Source: Monarcha castaneiventris obscurior
Lineage: Eukaryota > Chordata > Aves > Passeriformes > Monarchidae
Reading direction: 5' to 3'
Assembly: GCA_026261815.1 (NCBI GenBank)
Contig: JAMPIT010000300.1
Span: 682,001 to 746,000 of the forward strand
DNA: 64,000 nt
Made by a program: the position numbers and the translations under genes. This document shows, piece after piece, positions 23,223 through 32,970 of the stretch. Every line of letters begins with the position of its first letter. Position 1 is the first letter of the stretch. The notes below the pieces were generated by a model. It did no database searches. It was not told where the DNA came from and worked only from the letters and a program-made list of their open reading frames with translations.

Positions 23223-25640
23223 CCATCACCTCCCAGCAATGTTTATACTCAGGAATGGAGAGGCCATCACGAGCTGAGGTGTCATTTATTTTTAGTGGAG
23301 TTTCTTTGCTTAAAAGATGGAGTTAACCAAAGCAAGTGGAGAGGTCCTCACGTAAGCTCTCTGTTGGTCTGCAGGCTGTGCCTGAATCCTCAGGCTGATT
23401 TTATGCCATCTCAAGGTGAACATGCTGCCCTGCCCTCAGCACACCACCTTCGTGCTGCCCTGCATCCCCGCAGTGCTGCCACTCATCCAGCAGATCTCAA
23501 ACCAGTGATGTTGTCACCAAATGAGACCAAGCCCGCTGGAGAACTGGCTCTGCTCCCTGCAGAAATGGGAATCTTCAACCATGGTTCAATGTTCACCACT
23601 CCAGGAAGCAGACGTGCAGGTCCACTCCAACACTGCCAGCTGCAGAAGCAGTCAGATCTTCTCTCCTTCAGAGCCTGCATGGGAGCTGCTCTGCTCAGTG
23701 CACTCCAGAGAGGTGTGACAGCACTTCTGTATCATTTTTTAAGGCTTCTAAGCTTTACTTATCCCTTTGCACTGCCAGACGTCGAACTCTGTGCTCAGAT
23801 GGAAAAGGGAGAGGTGCTTTAAAACAGGACAGGTCTGCTTCAAGCACCTCTGTTTTTGAGGGCAGGGTGATGGGGGAAACCCTTGAGGAGGAGCTGCTCC
23901 CTGCAGCCCAAGCATGGTCCCTGTGTTTTGGGAACATGCACCCCCTTGCCTTGTATCTAGAGAATGAGCCTGGGCTGAAGTGCCTCTGCTCAAGAGAGGC
24001 ACTGCAGGGCCTGGGGCTGCTCCTGTGGAGCTGTGAGAACTTGTGCAGGCAGAGCTGGATGTCAGTGGCAGCGACCAGCGGGGTTGGATGGACGGGCTCC
24101 GCTGACCCCATGTCGGCCGCCCAGCTGAGCTGGAATGCTCAGAGAGCAGAGATCCAGCGACTTCTCTTACTCTGGTATCTGTGTCCAAAATTTCTCCCCA
24201 GGTCACCGAGATTCCACTTCTCCTCCCAAAGTAGCTGGCAGCAGCTCCCCTCCCCAGGGAGCAGAGGCTCCTGCATTTCCATGCTGTTGTGTGTGTTGTT
24301 TGCAAAGAGCTTTGGAGTGAAATCTTTCTCACAAGGCTTTTCTTTTTCTATTAGCACTTCATTGTTTTTTCAGGGCTGGAAACATAAGCTCAGCCATCCC
24401 GATGCTATTTTGGACCTCACACCTCTACTTGACCTAAGAAAACTAAGGACAGCTGCAAAAATACAAACAAACAAATAACTTAGAGCATTGGATATGCTTT
24501 AAACCACTAATGAGCTGAGCCTAACAACCCCCCTAGGAGGCATATGTTAATTTATATGTTTTCATTAAGTCTAGTCTTCAGCTTCCCGATTTGTCTGTGC
24601 AGAGTGGCAGGGTCCTCAGTGAGCGGGGGAGACAGCGCTGGGGCTGGAGCTTTGGAGAGAGTGCTGGAGATCAGAGCATTTTCTGCTATTAAACATCTGC
24701 TGGAAAGGACAGTGGCAGTGTTAGGGTGGTGTGATGGGATGGTCTGGTCATTGCCTGTGCATGGACATCAAACAAGGCTGCAAAGAGCTGAAAGAATGCC
24801 CATAATGGTGCCTGGTGGGGAGGAGGATGGCCCAGATCTGCAGGGAGCTGTCTCAGTCCTCTGTGGGACTCGGGGCCAGGGGCTCCTTTCTGCCAGAGCT
24901 GCAAACCCCTGCCTGCCTCACTCCACCTTATTCCAGCTGAGCTCAGATTTCCCACAGCCAAGCACTGAAATTGGGGGAAAATCAGCCACTGGAGAAGCAG
25001 ACGGTAATGTTCCCCCTCATTGCTTTTTGGTGTTACTGGATGTCAGCGGTTCTGGCATAAACAGCATGTTCCCCCTTCCCAGCTCTATTTTCCAGCTCCT
25101 TCCTGTGAAGCAGCAGTTATTCGTGACTTCACTCCAGATCTATTGCTCTGGGATTTGGGAAGTGCTGCCACTCCCTCAGCCCACATTGCTGCTGTGGGGT
25201 GGGGAGAAGGAGAAGTGGGGAATAAACAGGGCTGTCACCTTGCATGAAGTGGCAGATGGAGCTGCCTGCACTGCCCAGCCCAGCTGCAGCCCCCGAGATG
25301 GGAGCCAGGGTGTGACCAGGGCCAGGACACGCAGGAGCTGAAGGAAACCATCGCCTCTGTGTATAAATAGCAACATGAGATCCTCACATAGCAGCTGAGA
25401 TAGGAAAGCACTGGACACATCCATGCCCTGCAGCTCTTCCTCTGTAATTCCTGGAGGCGAACGCTGTGTGCTGGGTGGTGCAGCAGCAGGGTCAGTGGCT
25501 GGTGAGGCTCCCACAGCCTCTTGTGCTCACCCTGGGCTGCTTGATCCATGGGAAATCCTTCCACCTTGCTCCTCTTACTCAGGGCAGATGTGGCCACTGG
25601 GACTTAGGCCTGAGTGGTCTGACCTGTGGATGCAATGCTG

Positions 25641-25700
25641 ATGATCAGGGGGGTGTTGAGATGACCGGGGGCATGTTGAGATGATCAGGGGGGAGTTGAG
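25641..25700. repeat. 20-bp tandem repeat, three copies
   Basis: Three units of ATGATCAGGGGGGTGTTGAG type follow each other exactly (25641, 25661, 25681). The middle copy has ACCGGGGGCA in place of ATCAGGGGGG, and the third has AGTTGAG. The next bases (ATAGCAGAGGGATGCTGA) may be a decayed fourth unit. Confidence 0.9.
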
Positions 25701-26786
25701 ATAGCAGAGGGATGCTGACAGAGAGGGGAGCCATCAGTGCTCATTTCCCAGCCCCACTGCAGGCAAGGGGACACTCCAGACACTGGTGCTATCATGACAG
25801 CACACAGAACAGAGTCCACTGACTCCAAATGTCGCTTTGATTGGAGAACTGAGATGGGTAAAAATAGCAACTTACTGTTGAGGAAAACTGCTTCCTGTCT
25901 GGGCCTGATTTCATTGCCCAGGCCAGTGCAGCTGCGAAACCACAGCCTGGCTCTGTCACTTCGCTCTCTACTTGTTCATGGTTACTGAACTCTAATCACA
26001 GTGGTTCAGGGGGGCCTCTGGTCCACAGGACTCTGCTTGGGGGTAGCCAGCCTCAAATATTTGGGGCTCCACATCAGTCACATTTGAAATACACTATTTG
26101 TTTATTTGCACTGGAATTGCCCTGAGAGGCTTCCTCACTCTGCTAGGAAGTTCCCACCCTGTTTTACTCATGATCTAACCTTGCAGTCTGTAACCCTTTG
26201 GCTGGGGGTGGGCACCCATGAGATGGAAAACTCACTGCCCCTGCTTTGTGTTGGGAATGCGGTCATTTCACAACTGGACTCAGCTCCAGCTGGATGACAA
26301 GGGGAGAGGGCTGGGGGGCCCTCAGGGAAGTGGAGAGAAGAGCAGGTCATAGACTGGACACATTCCTCTTGAATGGGATCCAAAGCCAGCTTAGGTGCAA
26401 CAGAACGCTGCTGGGTGCAGGAGCAAAGGCTGAGGGAACTGGAACCATTTGGTTGAGATCAGCCTGGAACTAGCCAATCCTGTTTTACATGAATGTTCTT
26501 CACCTCCTAGGACTGCAACCCTTTGCTTGCCTTGTAGAGGTGAAGTCATTTTACAGGTGGTCTTAGAAACAGCCCCTGGAACAGGATTGAAGCCTTTTCT
26601 ATGGCAAACATTCCTCTGGGTGCTACTGCATTTCTGGGATGGCTCCTCTAGAGAAGTGTGGAACCGTTGGTTGGGATCACGTCTCATCCTGCCAGCTCAG
26701 GCTTCCTCAATCTTTCTGCAGATGACTTTCACTCCATGGTGCCGCAGCCTGTCTGGTCACCCACCCTCTGCTTCCTGCCCTGACAG

Positions 26787-26985
26787 GTTACACCAAACAC
26801 ACAGCAAGGAGCTGCAGCACCTCAAACAGGAGCTCAGGCAGATGGCAGACAAGCTCCAGCAGTCACGAGGGCACCTTCAGAAAGAATGGAGCATCTCTGT
26901 CTCAAGAGTGCTGCTCTGGAAGAGGGGAGCAGCTGAACCTCACCCAGATCTGACGCTCTGCACTGAGTGGTCTCGTGTTTCATGA
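26787..26985 (+). other. Candidate coding exon with coiled-coil heptads (unproven)
   Basis: A pyrimidine-rich tract (CCACCCTCTGCTTCCTGCCC) ending in TGACAG at 26781-26786 resembles a real splice acceptor. The frame starting at 26788 encodes KELQHLKQELRQMADKLQQ, where leucine/methionine residues fall in strict 3-4-3-4 spacing for about three heptads. It then continues to TGA at 26983-26985. No good splice donor or near poly(A) signal follows. In mammals SMIM23 lies between FGF18 and FBXW11, so a diverged relative is one hypothesis; I cannot recall that protein well enough to compare. CAG/CTC-rich DNA also yields Leu/Gln/Glu by chance. Confidence 0.2.
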
Positions 26986-27910
26986 GCACCTGTGATGTGA
27001 CTTACACCAGGAAGTGTTTCCTCTGCTTTTTGTGGCATCTGGTGTGGGTTCCAGCTCCTCAGCCCATGGGCAGACTGCCTGTTCAGTGTCATATGGTGTT
27101 ATTACTTCAGTGGCTGGAGTTTCTTCACATTCATGTGTCATCTTCCTCATTTTTGGTCAAACTGCATTCAGATTTTCTTTTCTTCTTCCCATCTTAGGAG
27201 TAAAGTAACTCTGAGGATTCATTCCACTACAATTCCTCTTCTCAGAACAGTAGATAAATATTTCAAGCTGTGTCTGATTTGATTTAAGATCTTATTTCTG
27301 CTGCTGAGGTACATTTTCCTTGCACAGAGGACAGGCTCCATGAGAGCTGTGATGATTCACCAAGGGCTGATCTGCCAGTTGTGTTCTCTGGCTGTTGCTG
27401 AGCTGGGGAAGCAGATCTACCCTGGACCTTCCCTCAGACCCAAGGGTTGCACCTGGGTCAGTCTGGGTGTTAATGGTAGCTGCTTAGAAGGTGGAATTTC
27501 CACTGTAAGAGAAGCTCTGACGCCCCAGTTCCTTCTGTTATTGAATCAAGATAAAAAGGTGAAATTTTGAAGTTTCCCACAAAACGTTAATTCAGGAACT
27601 GTTCAGAAAAGAAAGTCTTATTACCTTATTATTATACAAAACCAGGAAAAGCTAAGACATTAGGCAGTGGGAAATCTAAAATCTCTAGAAGGTTTGGGTC
27701 AATATCCAGCTACATGCAGCAGTGGAAGCAACAAGACCAGAATGAAACAGCACGTCAATGCCACTGAGAAGAACCAGTGCGGCGATGATGAAACACCATG
27801 TTTTGACACTCTCCTGGTGTAAAATATCATTGAAACTGACAAACCGCCGAGAAATATTTTGATTTTTAAATAGACTTTACTGGATGAGAAATCGCTCTGT
27901 TGAAAAATTT

Positions 27911-28581
27911 TCAGCTGGCTCTACTGCAGACTGAGTCAACAGCTGATGAGCAGAGCCTGTCACTGCTGGGGAGGGCTGGAGACACGTGAGGGTCAAACCC
28001 CCAGCGCTTGAGCAGCCACTCATCAAATACCATTTGCCTGGAGCAGAAGCTGGGCTGAGCAAGAACAACAGTGTTTGGCACCTCAGGGGTGTCCAGCTGG
28101 CCCCGCATCAGGCACTGGCTCTTGAGAGTGGACACAACCCAAGCTGTTATCAAGGCTTCTCACAGCAGCCATCACAGAGACTGACAAGTCAGGACGCCTT
28201 TGCCAGGATCCAAAGTCAGGTCCTAAATCAGCCTCTAAATTCCAAGCAGATGTAAGATGTGGAAGCAGGAGGAAGATAGCGAGAGGAGATGTTCGCTGGA
28301 ACAGACATGCTGGAACATGTGCTTGGGTCTTCTGCTGGAGGGGCCTCTGCCAGAGGAGAGCACCAGATCTGAGGAACTGCTGGTTCAAACTGACACTTGA
28401 TCTCCTCTAAAGTGATTTCATGTGCCTCCATGGCATATGAATCTTAACTATCTGCTAAGTCTGAAAGCCCACTTTGTTCTGTGGTCAGCTTCAGAGCAAG
28501 AGGAAACAAACATGCTGAATTCCACAACTGCCTCACTTCCAGTAATTCCTTCTAAAGTAGTCAAAGTATGTACTTGAAGTG
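27911..28581 (-). other. Minus-strand coding-like segments in shifting frames (possible relic)
   Basis: Read on the minus strand, an acceptor-like T-run plus TTTTTTAG ends at 28582. Open segments in three different frames follow: about 44 codons to 28448, about 67 codons at 28431-28228 (starting MEAHEITLEEIKC), and about 80 codons ending at 27911 (containing MVFDEWLLKRWGF). They read like protein but are separated by stops, so they would need introns or frameshifts. Other open frames overlap on the + strand. A decayed gene is possible, and so is chance. Confidence 0.12.
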
Positions 28582-28848
28582 CTAAAAAATAATAATAATT
28601 TAACACTTAAGAAGAGCTGTCAGTCAGGAAAATGTGTGCCCTGTTTCTTGGTACATAACCATGTCCTGCTTTGTCTCCAGGTGCAAAACTCAGCCAGACT
28701 CAACCCAACCTGTCACAGGTACCCGTGTGCACGGTCCAGTCTGGCCATGGCTACACTGGGAAAATGTGGGAAGACAACAGATGCAGAATATCCTCTGACG
28801 GTGGTTTACTCCACAATAGTTTACTCCACTCAGACTATTACACGACAG

Positions 28849-28932
28849 GAGGATTTGTCTGAAGAGTTTCACAGCTGGAAGATGCGTGTGATAGATTTAT
28901 GGCAGGAGAGAAAACCTGTTTTGAATGCCTGA
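28849..28932 (+). other. Candidate short terminal coding segment (unproven)
   Basis: After ...CACGACAG at 28848 the + strand reads EDLSEEFHSWKMRVIDLWQE and reaches TGA at 28930-28932. Large hydrophobics (L, F, W, V, L) fall in heptad spacing, as in the segment at 26.8 kb on the same strand. The pyrimidine tract before the acceptor is weak and no AATAAA follows closely. It is mentioned only because it could pair with the upstream segment. Confidence 0.12.
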
Positions 28933-29068
28933 AGAAGGTAGAACACAACTCTGAAATGCCAAGAGCCACGGTGGCTGGTGAATCCCAACACCGCAGATCG
29001 CCAGGGTGCGTTTGTGCTGGAGCTTGGCCATGCCTCGGGGTGGGACACAGGAGCTTGGTACATCCACA

Positions 29069-29107
29069 GGGGGAGATAAAAGGGGGAGAAAAACGGGGGA
29101 GATAAAA
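29069..29107. repeat. 13-bp tandem repeat, three copies
   Basis: GGGGGAGATAAAA, GGGGGAGAAAAAC and GGGGGAGATAAAA follow one another exactly. Each pairs a G5 run with an A-rich half. Confidence 0.9.
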
Positions 29108-29265
29108 GCTGTTCACTGCCGGTCACAGGGCTTTGCCACTGGCAGCGGACAGGGGCACAGAACTTGCACTGCAAGAGGGAAACCTACAGAGCTCTGGTTT
29201 GCAGTGAAGCTCTGTTGTTTTGCTTCTGCTGACCCTTGGGAAGCTCTCAGTAAACAGGTGCTTTA

Positions 29266-29862
29266 TCACAGGGTCATCAAGGCTGGGAAAAGCCCTCCCA
29301 GCCCATCGAGTCCAAGCTGTGCCCAATCCCCACCTTGTCCCCAGCCCAGAGCACTGAGTGCCACCTCCAGGAATTCCTCGGACACCTCCAGGGATGGGGG
29401 CTCCAAACCTCCCTGGGCAGCCCCTGCCAAGGCCTGAGCACCCTTTCCATGGAGAAATTCCTGCTGCTGTCCACCCTGAGCCTCCCCTGGCCCAGCCTGA
29501 GGCCGTTCCCTCTCCTCCTGTCCCTGTTCCCTGGGAGCAGAGCCCGACCCCCCCCGGCTGCCCCCTCCTGTCAGGGACTTGTGCAGAGCCACAAGGTCCC
29601 CCCTGAGCCTCCTTTTCTCCAGGCTGTGCCCCTTTCCCAGCTCCCTCAGGAATTCTCCAGCCCTTTCCCAGCTCCCTCAGCCGCTCCTGGGGCTCCAGCC
29701 CCTTCCCAGCTCCATTCCCTGCCCTGGACATGCTCCAGCCCCTCCGTGTCCTTGTTGCAGTGAGGGTTCAGAACTGGACACGACCCCTGAGGGGGCCCCA
29801 GCAGTGCCAGAACAGGGGGATGGTCACTGCCCTGATCCTGCTGGCCACACTGCTTTTGATGA
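29266..29862 (-). mobile_element. CR1 LINE, ~600-bp 3' fragment (minus strand)
   Basis: On the + strand it begins TCACAGGGTCATCAAGGCTGGGAAAAG, the complement of a CR1 tail. It continues through the CR1 ORF2 end (CCATGGAGAAATTCCTGCTGCTGTCC) to CCTGCTGGCCACACTGCTTTTGAT at about 29862. It shares specific blocks with the + strand copy at 55.7 kb rather than with the 13.3/17.8/20.3-kb copies, so at least two CR1 subfamilies are present. A local internal repetition of CCTTTCCCAGCTCCCTCAG (about 29629-29710) distorts it. Confidence 0.9.
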
Positions 29863-31234
29863 AGAAATCAAATAAATATCAAGTATCACCTGGTTTGATA
29901 CTGCCTGCTCTTCTTTTTTTTTCTTTTTTTTAAAATTTTTATGTTGATTTGCTGGGAACATCTTGGATGACTTCTCCTGGTTGCCTTTTGATGTTAATTG
30001 AAAGTCAGAGTTGCACAGACAAACAACTGCTGGGCTAAAAAGGAGACTTTTGGTGCATGTGACAAATGCCCGGTCAGGAGGTCCCACCATCAGCCTCATC
30101 TGGCTTAATGCCCCAGGGCTGCTTTAACAACCCTTCCCTTCTCTCTGAGGTGACCCTAACTTTTCCACAGCTCCACAAATACAAAAAGCAATACTGGTAG
30201 CAAGAAATACGTGGGCAATTTGTAATGAATAATTTAAATAGCAATGCTGCCTTTTTTCCAGTGAGTGAGTTGTCCATACGAAAAGGTGGAATTTTTCCCA
30301 GAGAAACTTGTTATTTGGAAGCGTTTTAAAAAAACAATGTCAGAAAAGAAAGGAAATCTTGGTCTGTAGCTTATTAGTGAGTTGCTTGTTGTTAGTGTTT
30401 GATAGTCCAAGTCCAGACTGCCTTGCATGCATGCACTCAGCTCACGTGGGACTGATTAGCCCTCTAAAACCCAGGGAGCTTTCCTGCTGGCACTGCTGGG
30501 CCCTGGGAGGTCCATGGAGAGGACCTCCTCACCTGAAGGGGACAGTAATATCAGGAATAGGTTTGCACCTGGCTATAGGTATCCATCATGCTTGCTAAGA
30601 CTCTTCAATATTGGCTTAAACACTTATCAGTTGAGGGAACAAACCCATCCAGTAACTCCTCTGGCAGCAAGCCTGAGGGAGCTTTGGGCAGTGTCCTCGT
30701 CAGTTCAGAATTTAGCAAGGGATTTTTAACAGGTGTTGTTGAAAAAACTTCTTGGGCAAAGGAGAGAAGCCACCCGGGTATTTAAAGGGCTAGAGTTATG
30801 TGGGATGTATTTTTTGAAAGTGCCTTTCCAGTTTCCCAGCCCAATTCCCACTTTCTTTTCATTCTCTTGTGTGGGTTTGCTCGCTCCAGCTCTTGTTGCT
30901 GGCTCTGTTCCTGACTCCTAGCCCCTTGCAACACCTTGCTGCCCATCTCTCCCTCAGAGCCATCGGGGTCTGGGTGGGCCACAGGTGCCCCCTGTCACAG
31001 GGAGGTGCTGCGAGTGGAGCTCCTGGGACATCCCATCCCATGTGTGCTGTCGTCTCTTTCTAGGCCTAGAAACCCATTCATGAACTCCCAGCTGGAGCTT
31101 TTTTGTATCTTCAGGGACCTATGAAAATCTGGTTCTGCAACGTGAATTCCTTCGACCGTCCCCAGGAGCATTTCAGCTCGCTGAAAGTCTCCCTCATTCC
31201 CCTTTCTTTGTCATTCTTGTTGTCTATTGGATGC
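29863..31234. other. Spacer between two CR1 insertions, nothing recognised
   Basis: Unique sequence, A/T-rich at 29900-30400. No exon, RNA gene or repeat is supported. Short open frames at 30308-30921 have no features. Confidence 0.5.
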
Positions 31235-32970
31235 GGAAGGGAATTTAGTAACTGCAGATGAGAAGAAAGTGGAGGTGCTTAATGACTTCTTTGCCTAGGT
31301 CTTTACTGAAAAGACACATGGTGCTCAGGACAACTGTCTTCCTAGGTGGGTAGGTAATGTTAGGGAGCAGAACAGTCCCCCTGTTATCCAAGAGGAGGCA
31401 GTCAGGGAACTGCTGAGCTGCCTGGATATCCATAAATCTATGGGACCGGATGGGATCCATCCCAGGGTGATGAGGGAGCTGGCAGATGAGCTTGCAAAGC
31501 CACTCTCCATCATCTACCAGCAGTCCTGGCTCACTGGCGAGGTTCCAGATGACTGGAAGCTGGCCAATGTGACACCCATTCACAAAAAGGGTAAGAAGGA
31601 GGATCCTGGTAATTACAGGCCGGTTAGCCTGACCTCGGTACCAGGGAAAGTCATGGAACAGTTTATATTGAGTGCTATTACACAGCACCTACAGGATGGA
31701 CAGGGGATTAGACCCAGCCAGCATGGGTTTAGAAGGGGTAGGTCATGCTTGACCAACCTGGTCTCCTTTTATGACCAGGTAACCCGCCTGGTAGATGCAG
31801 GAAAGGCTGTAGATGTTGTCTATTTAGACCTCAGTAAGGCCTTTGACACTGGCTCCCACAGCATCCTCCTGGAAAAGCTGGCAGCCCACGGCTTGGACAG
31901 GAGCACTCTTTGCTGGGTTAAGAACTGGCTGGATGGCCGGGCCCAGAGAGTGGTGGTGAATGGTGCTGCATCCAGCTGGCGGCCAGTCACCAGTGGTGTC
32001 CCTCAGGGGTCTGTGCTGGGACGTGCTCTGTTTAATATTTTTATTGATGACATGGATGAGGGCATTGAGTCTTTCATTAGTAAATTTGCGGATGACACTA
32101 AGCTGGGAGCGTGTGTTGATCTGTTGGAGGGTAGGAGGGCTCTGCAGAGAGACCTGGAATGGTTGGATAGATGGGCTGAGTCCAATAGGATGAAGTTTAA
32201 CCAGTCCAAGTGCCGAGTCCTGCACTTTGGCCGCAATAACCCCCTGCAACGCTATAGGCTGGGCACAGAGTGGCTGGAGAGTGCCCAGGCAGAAAGAGAC
32301 TTGGGAGTACTCGTTGACAGCCGACTCAACATGAGTCAGCAGTGTGCCCAGGTGGCCAAAAAGGCCAATGGTACCTGGCCTGTATCAGGAATAGTGTGGC
32401 CAGCAGGAGCAGGGAAGTCATCCTTCCCCTATACTCGGCACTGGTGAGGCCGCACCTTGAGTACTGTGTCCAGTTCTGGGCCCCTCAGTTCAGGAAGGAC
32501 GTGGAGACGCTTGAGCGTGTCCAGAGGAGGGCAACAAGGCTGGTGAGGGGCTTGGAACACAAGCCCTATGAGGAACGGCTGAGGGAGCTGGGGATGTTTA
32601 GCCTGGAGAAAAGGAGACTCAGAGGTGACCTTATCACTCTCTACAACTTCTTGAAAGGTGGTTGTAGTGAGGGGGTTGGTCTCTTTTTCCGGGCAACAAC
32701 TGACAGAACAAGAGGACACAGTCTTAAGTTGCGCCAAGGGAAATATAGGTTGGATATTAGGAGAAACTTTTTTACAGAAAGAGTGATAAAGTATTGGAAT
32801 AGTTTACCTGGGGAGGTGGTGGAATCACCATCCCTGGACGTGTTTAAAAAGAGATTGGATGGCACTCAGTGCCATGGTTTAGTTTAGTTAAGGTGTTAGG
32901 ACAGAGGTTGGACTCGATGATCTTGAAGGTCTCTTCCAACCTGGTAATTCTGTAATTCTGTAATTCTGTC
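31235..32970 (+). mobile_element. Long 5'-truncated CR1 LINE (plus strand)
   Basis: This is a CR1 non-LTR retrotransposon insertion of about 1.7 kb, keeping the reverse transcriptase half of ORF2, the short 3' UTR and the tail. The tail is three ATTCTGTA-type octamers ending at about 32969, preceded by the typical GGTTGGACTCGATGATCTTGAAGGTCTCTTCCAACCTGG. The left end is set where similarity to the CR1 protein begins (GGGAATTTAGTAACTGCAGATGAG). 5' truncation is normal for target-primed reverse transcription. It is the least decayed copy in the window, suggesting relatively recent insertion. Confidence 0.95.
31242..32887 (+). pseudogene. CR1 ORF2 reverse transcriptase, partial and broken
   Basis: The intact enzyme copies CR1 RNA into the genome at an endonuclease nick. 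The endonuclease part is missing here. Recognisable in order are [38 protein letters not shown], motif [11 protein letters not shown] near 31818, GVPQGSVLG at 31995-32021 and the catalytic FADD at 32085-32096. The C-terminal [14 protein letters not shown] and [22 protein letters not shown] blocks follow. Breaks: an in-frame TAG at 31296-31298 near the start, and a one-base frame change near 32370 that moves the rest (to the stop at 32885-32887) into another frame. A glycine follows the motif A threonine where CR1 proteins usually have a hydrophobic residue. It cannot produce a working enzyme. Confidence 0.93.

Larger units (their letters stand above)
23227..29265. other. Unique region with a few weak coding-like segments
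   Basis: No gene is firmly supported. Two + strand segments after splice-acceptor-like sequence read as coiled-coil protein (26787-26985 and 28849-28932), and minus-strand segments at 27911-28581 read like broken coding sequence. These are listed separately at low confidence. The longer open frames at 23295-23822, 23867-24478 and 24544-25341 have no domain, and their opposite strands are equally open. Small tandem arrays lie at 25641-25700 and 29069-29107. Confidence 0.45.

Noticed and set aside
24603..24820. Acceptor-like TCTGTGCAG followed by an open frame, considered as an exon of the coiled-coil candidate
   Set aside because: No heptad or membrane-segment pattern and no credible donor. 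Kept out for lack of support.
31440..32887. CR1 reverse transcriptase as a host gene
   Set aside because: It is a LINE relic with a tail, a frameshift and an in-frame stop, not a domesticated gene.
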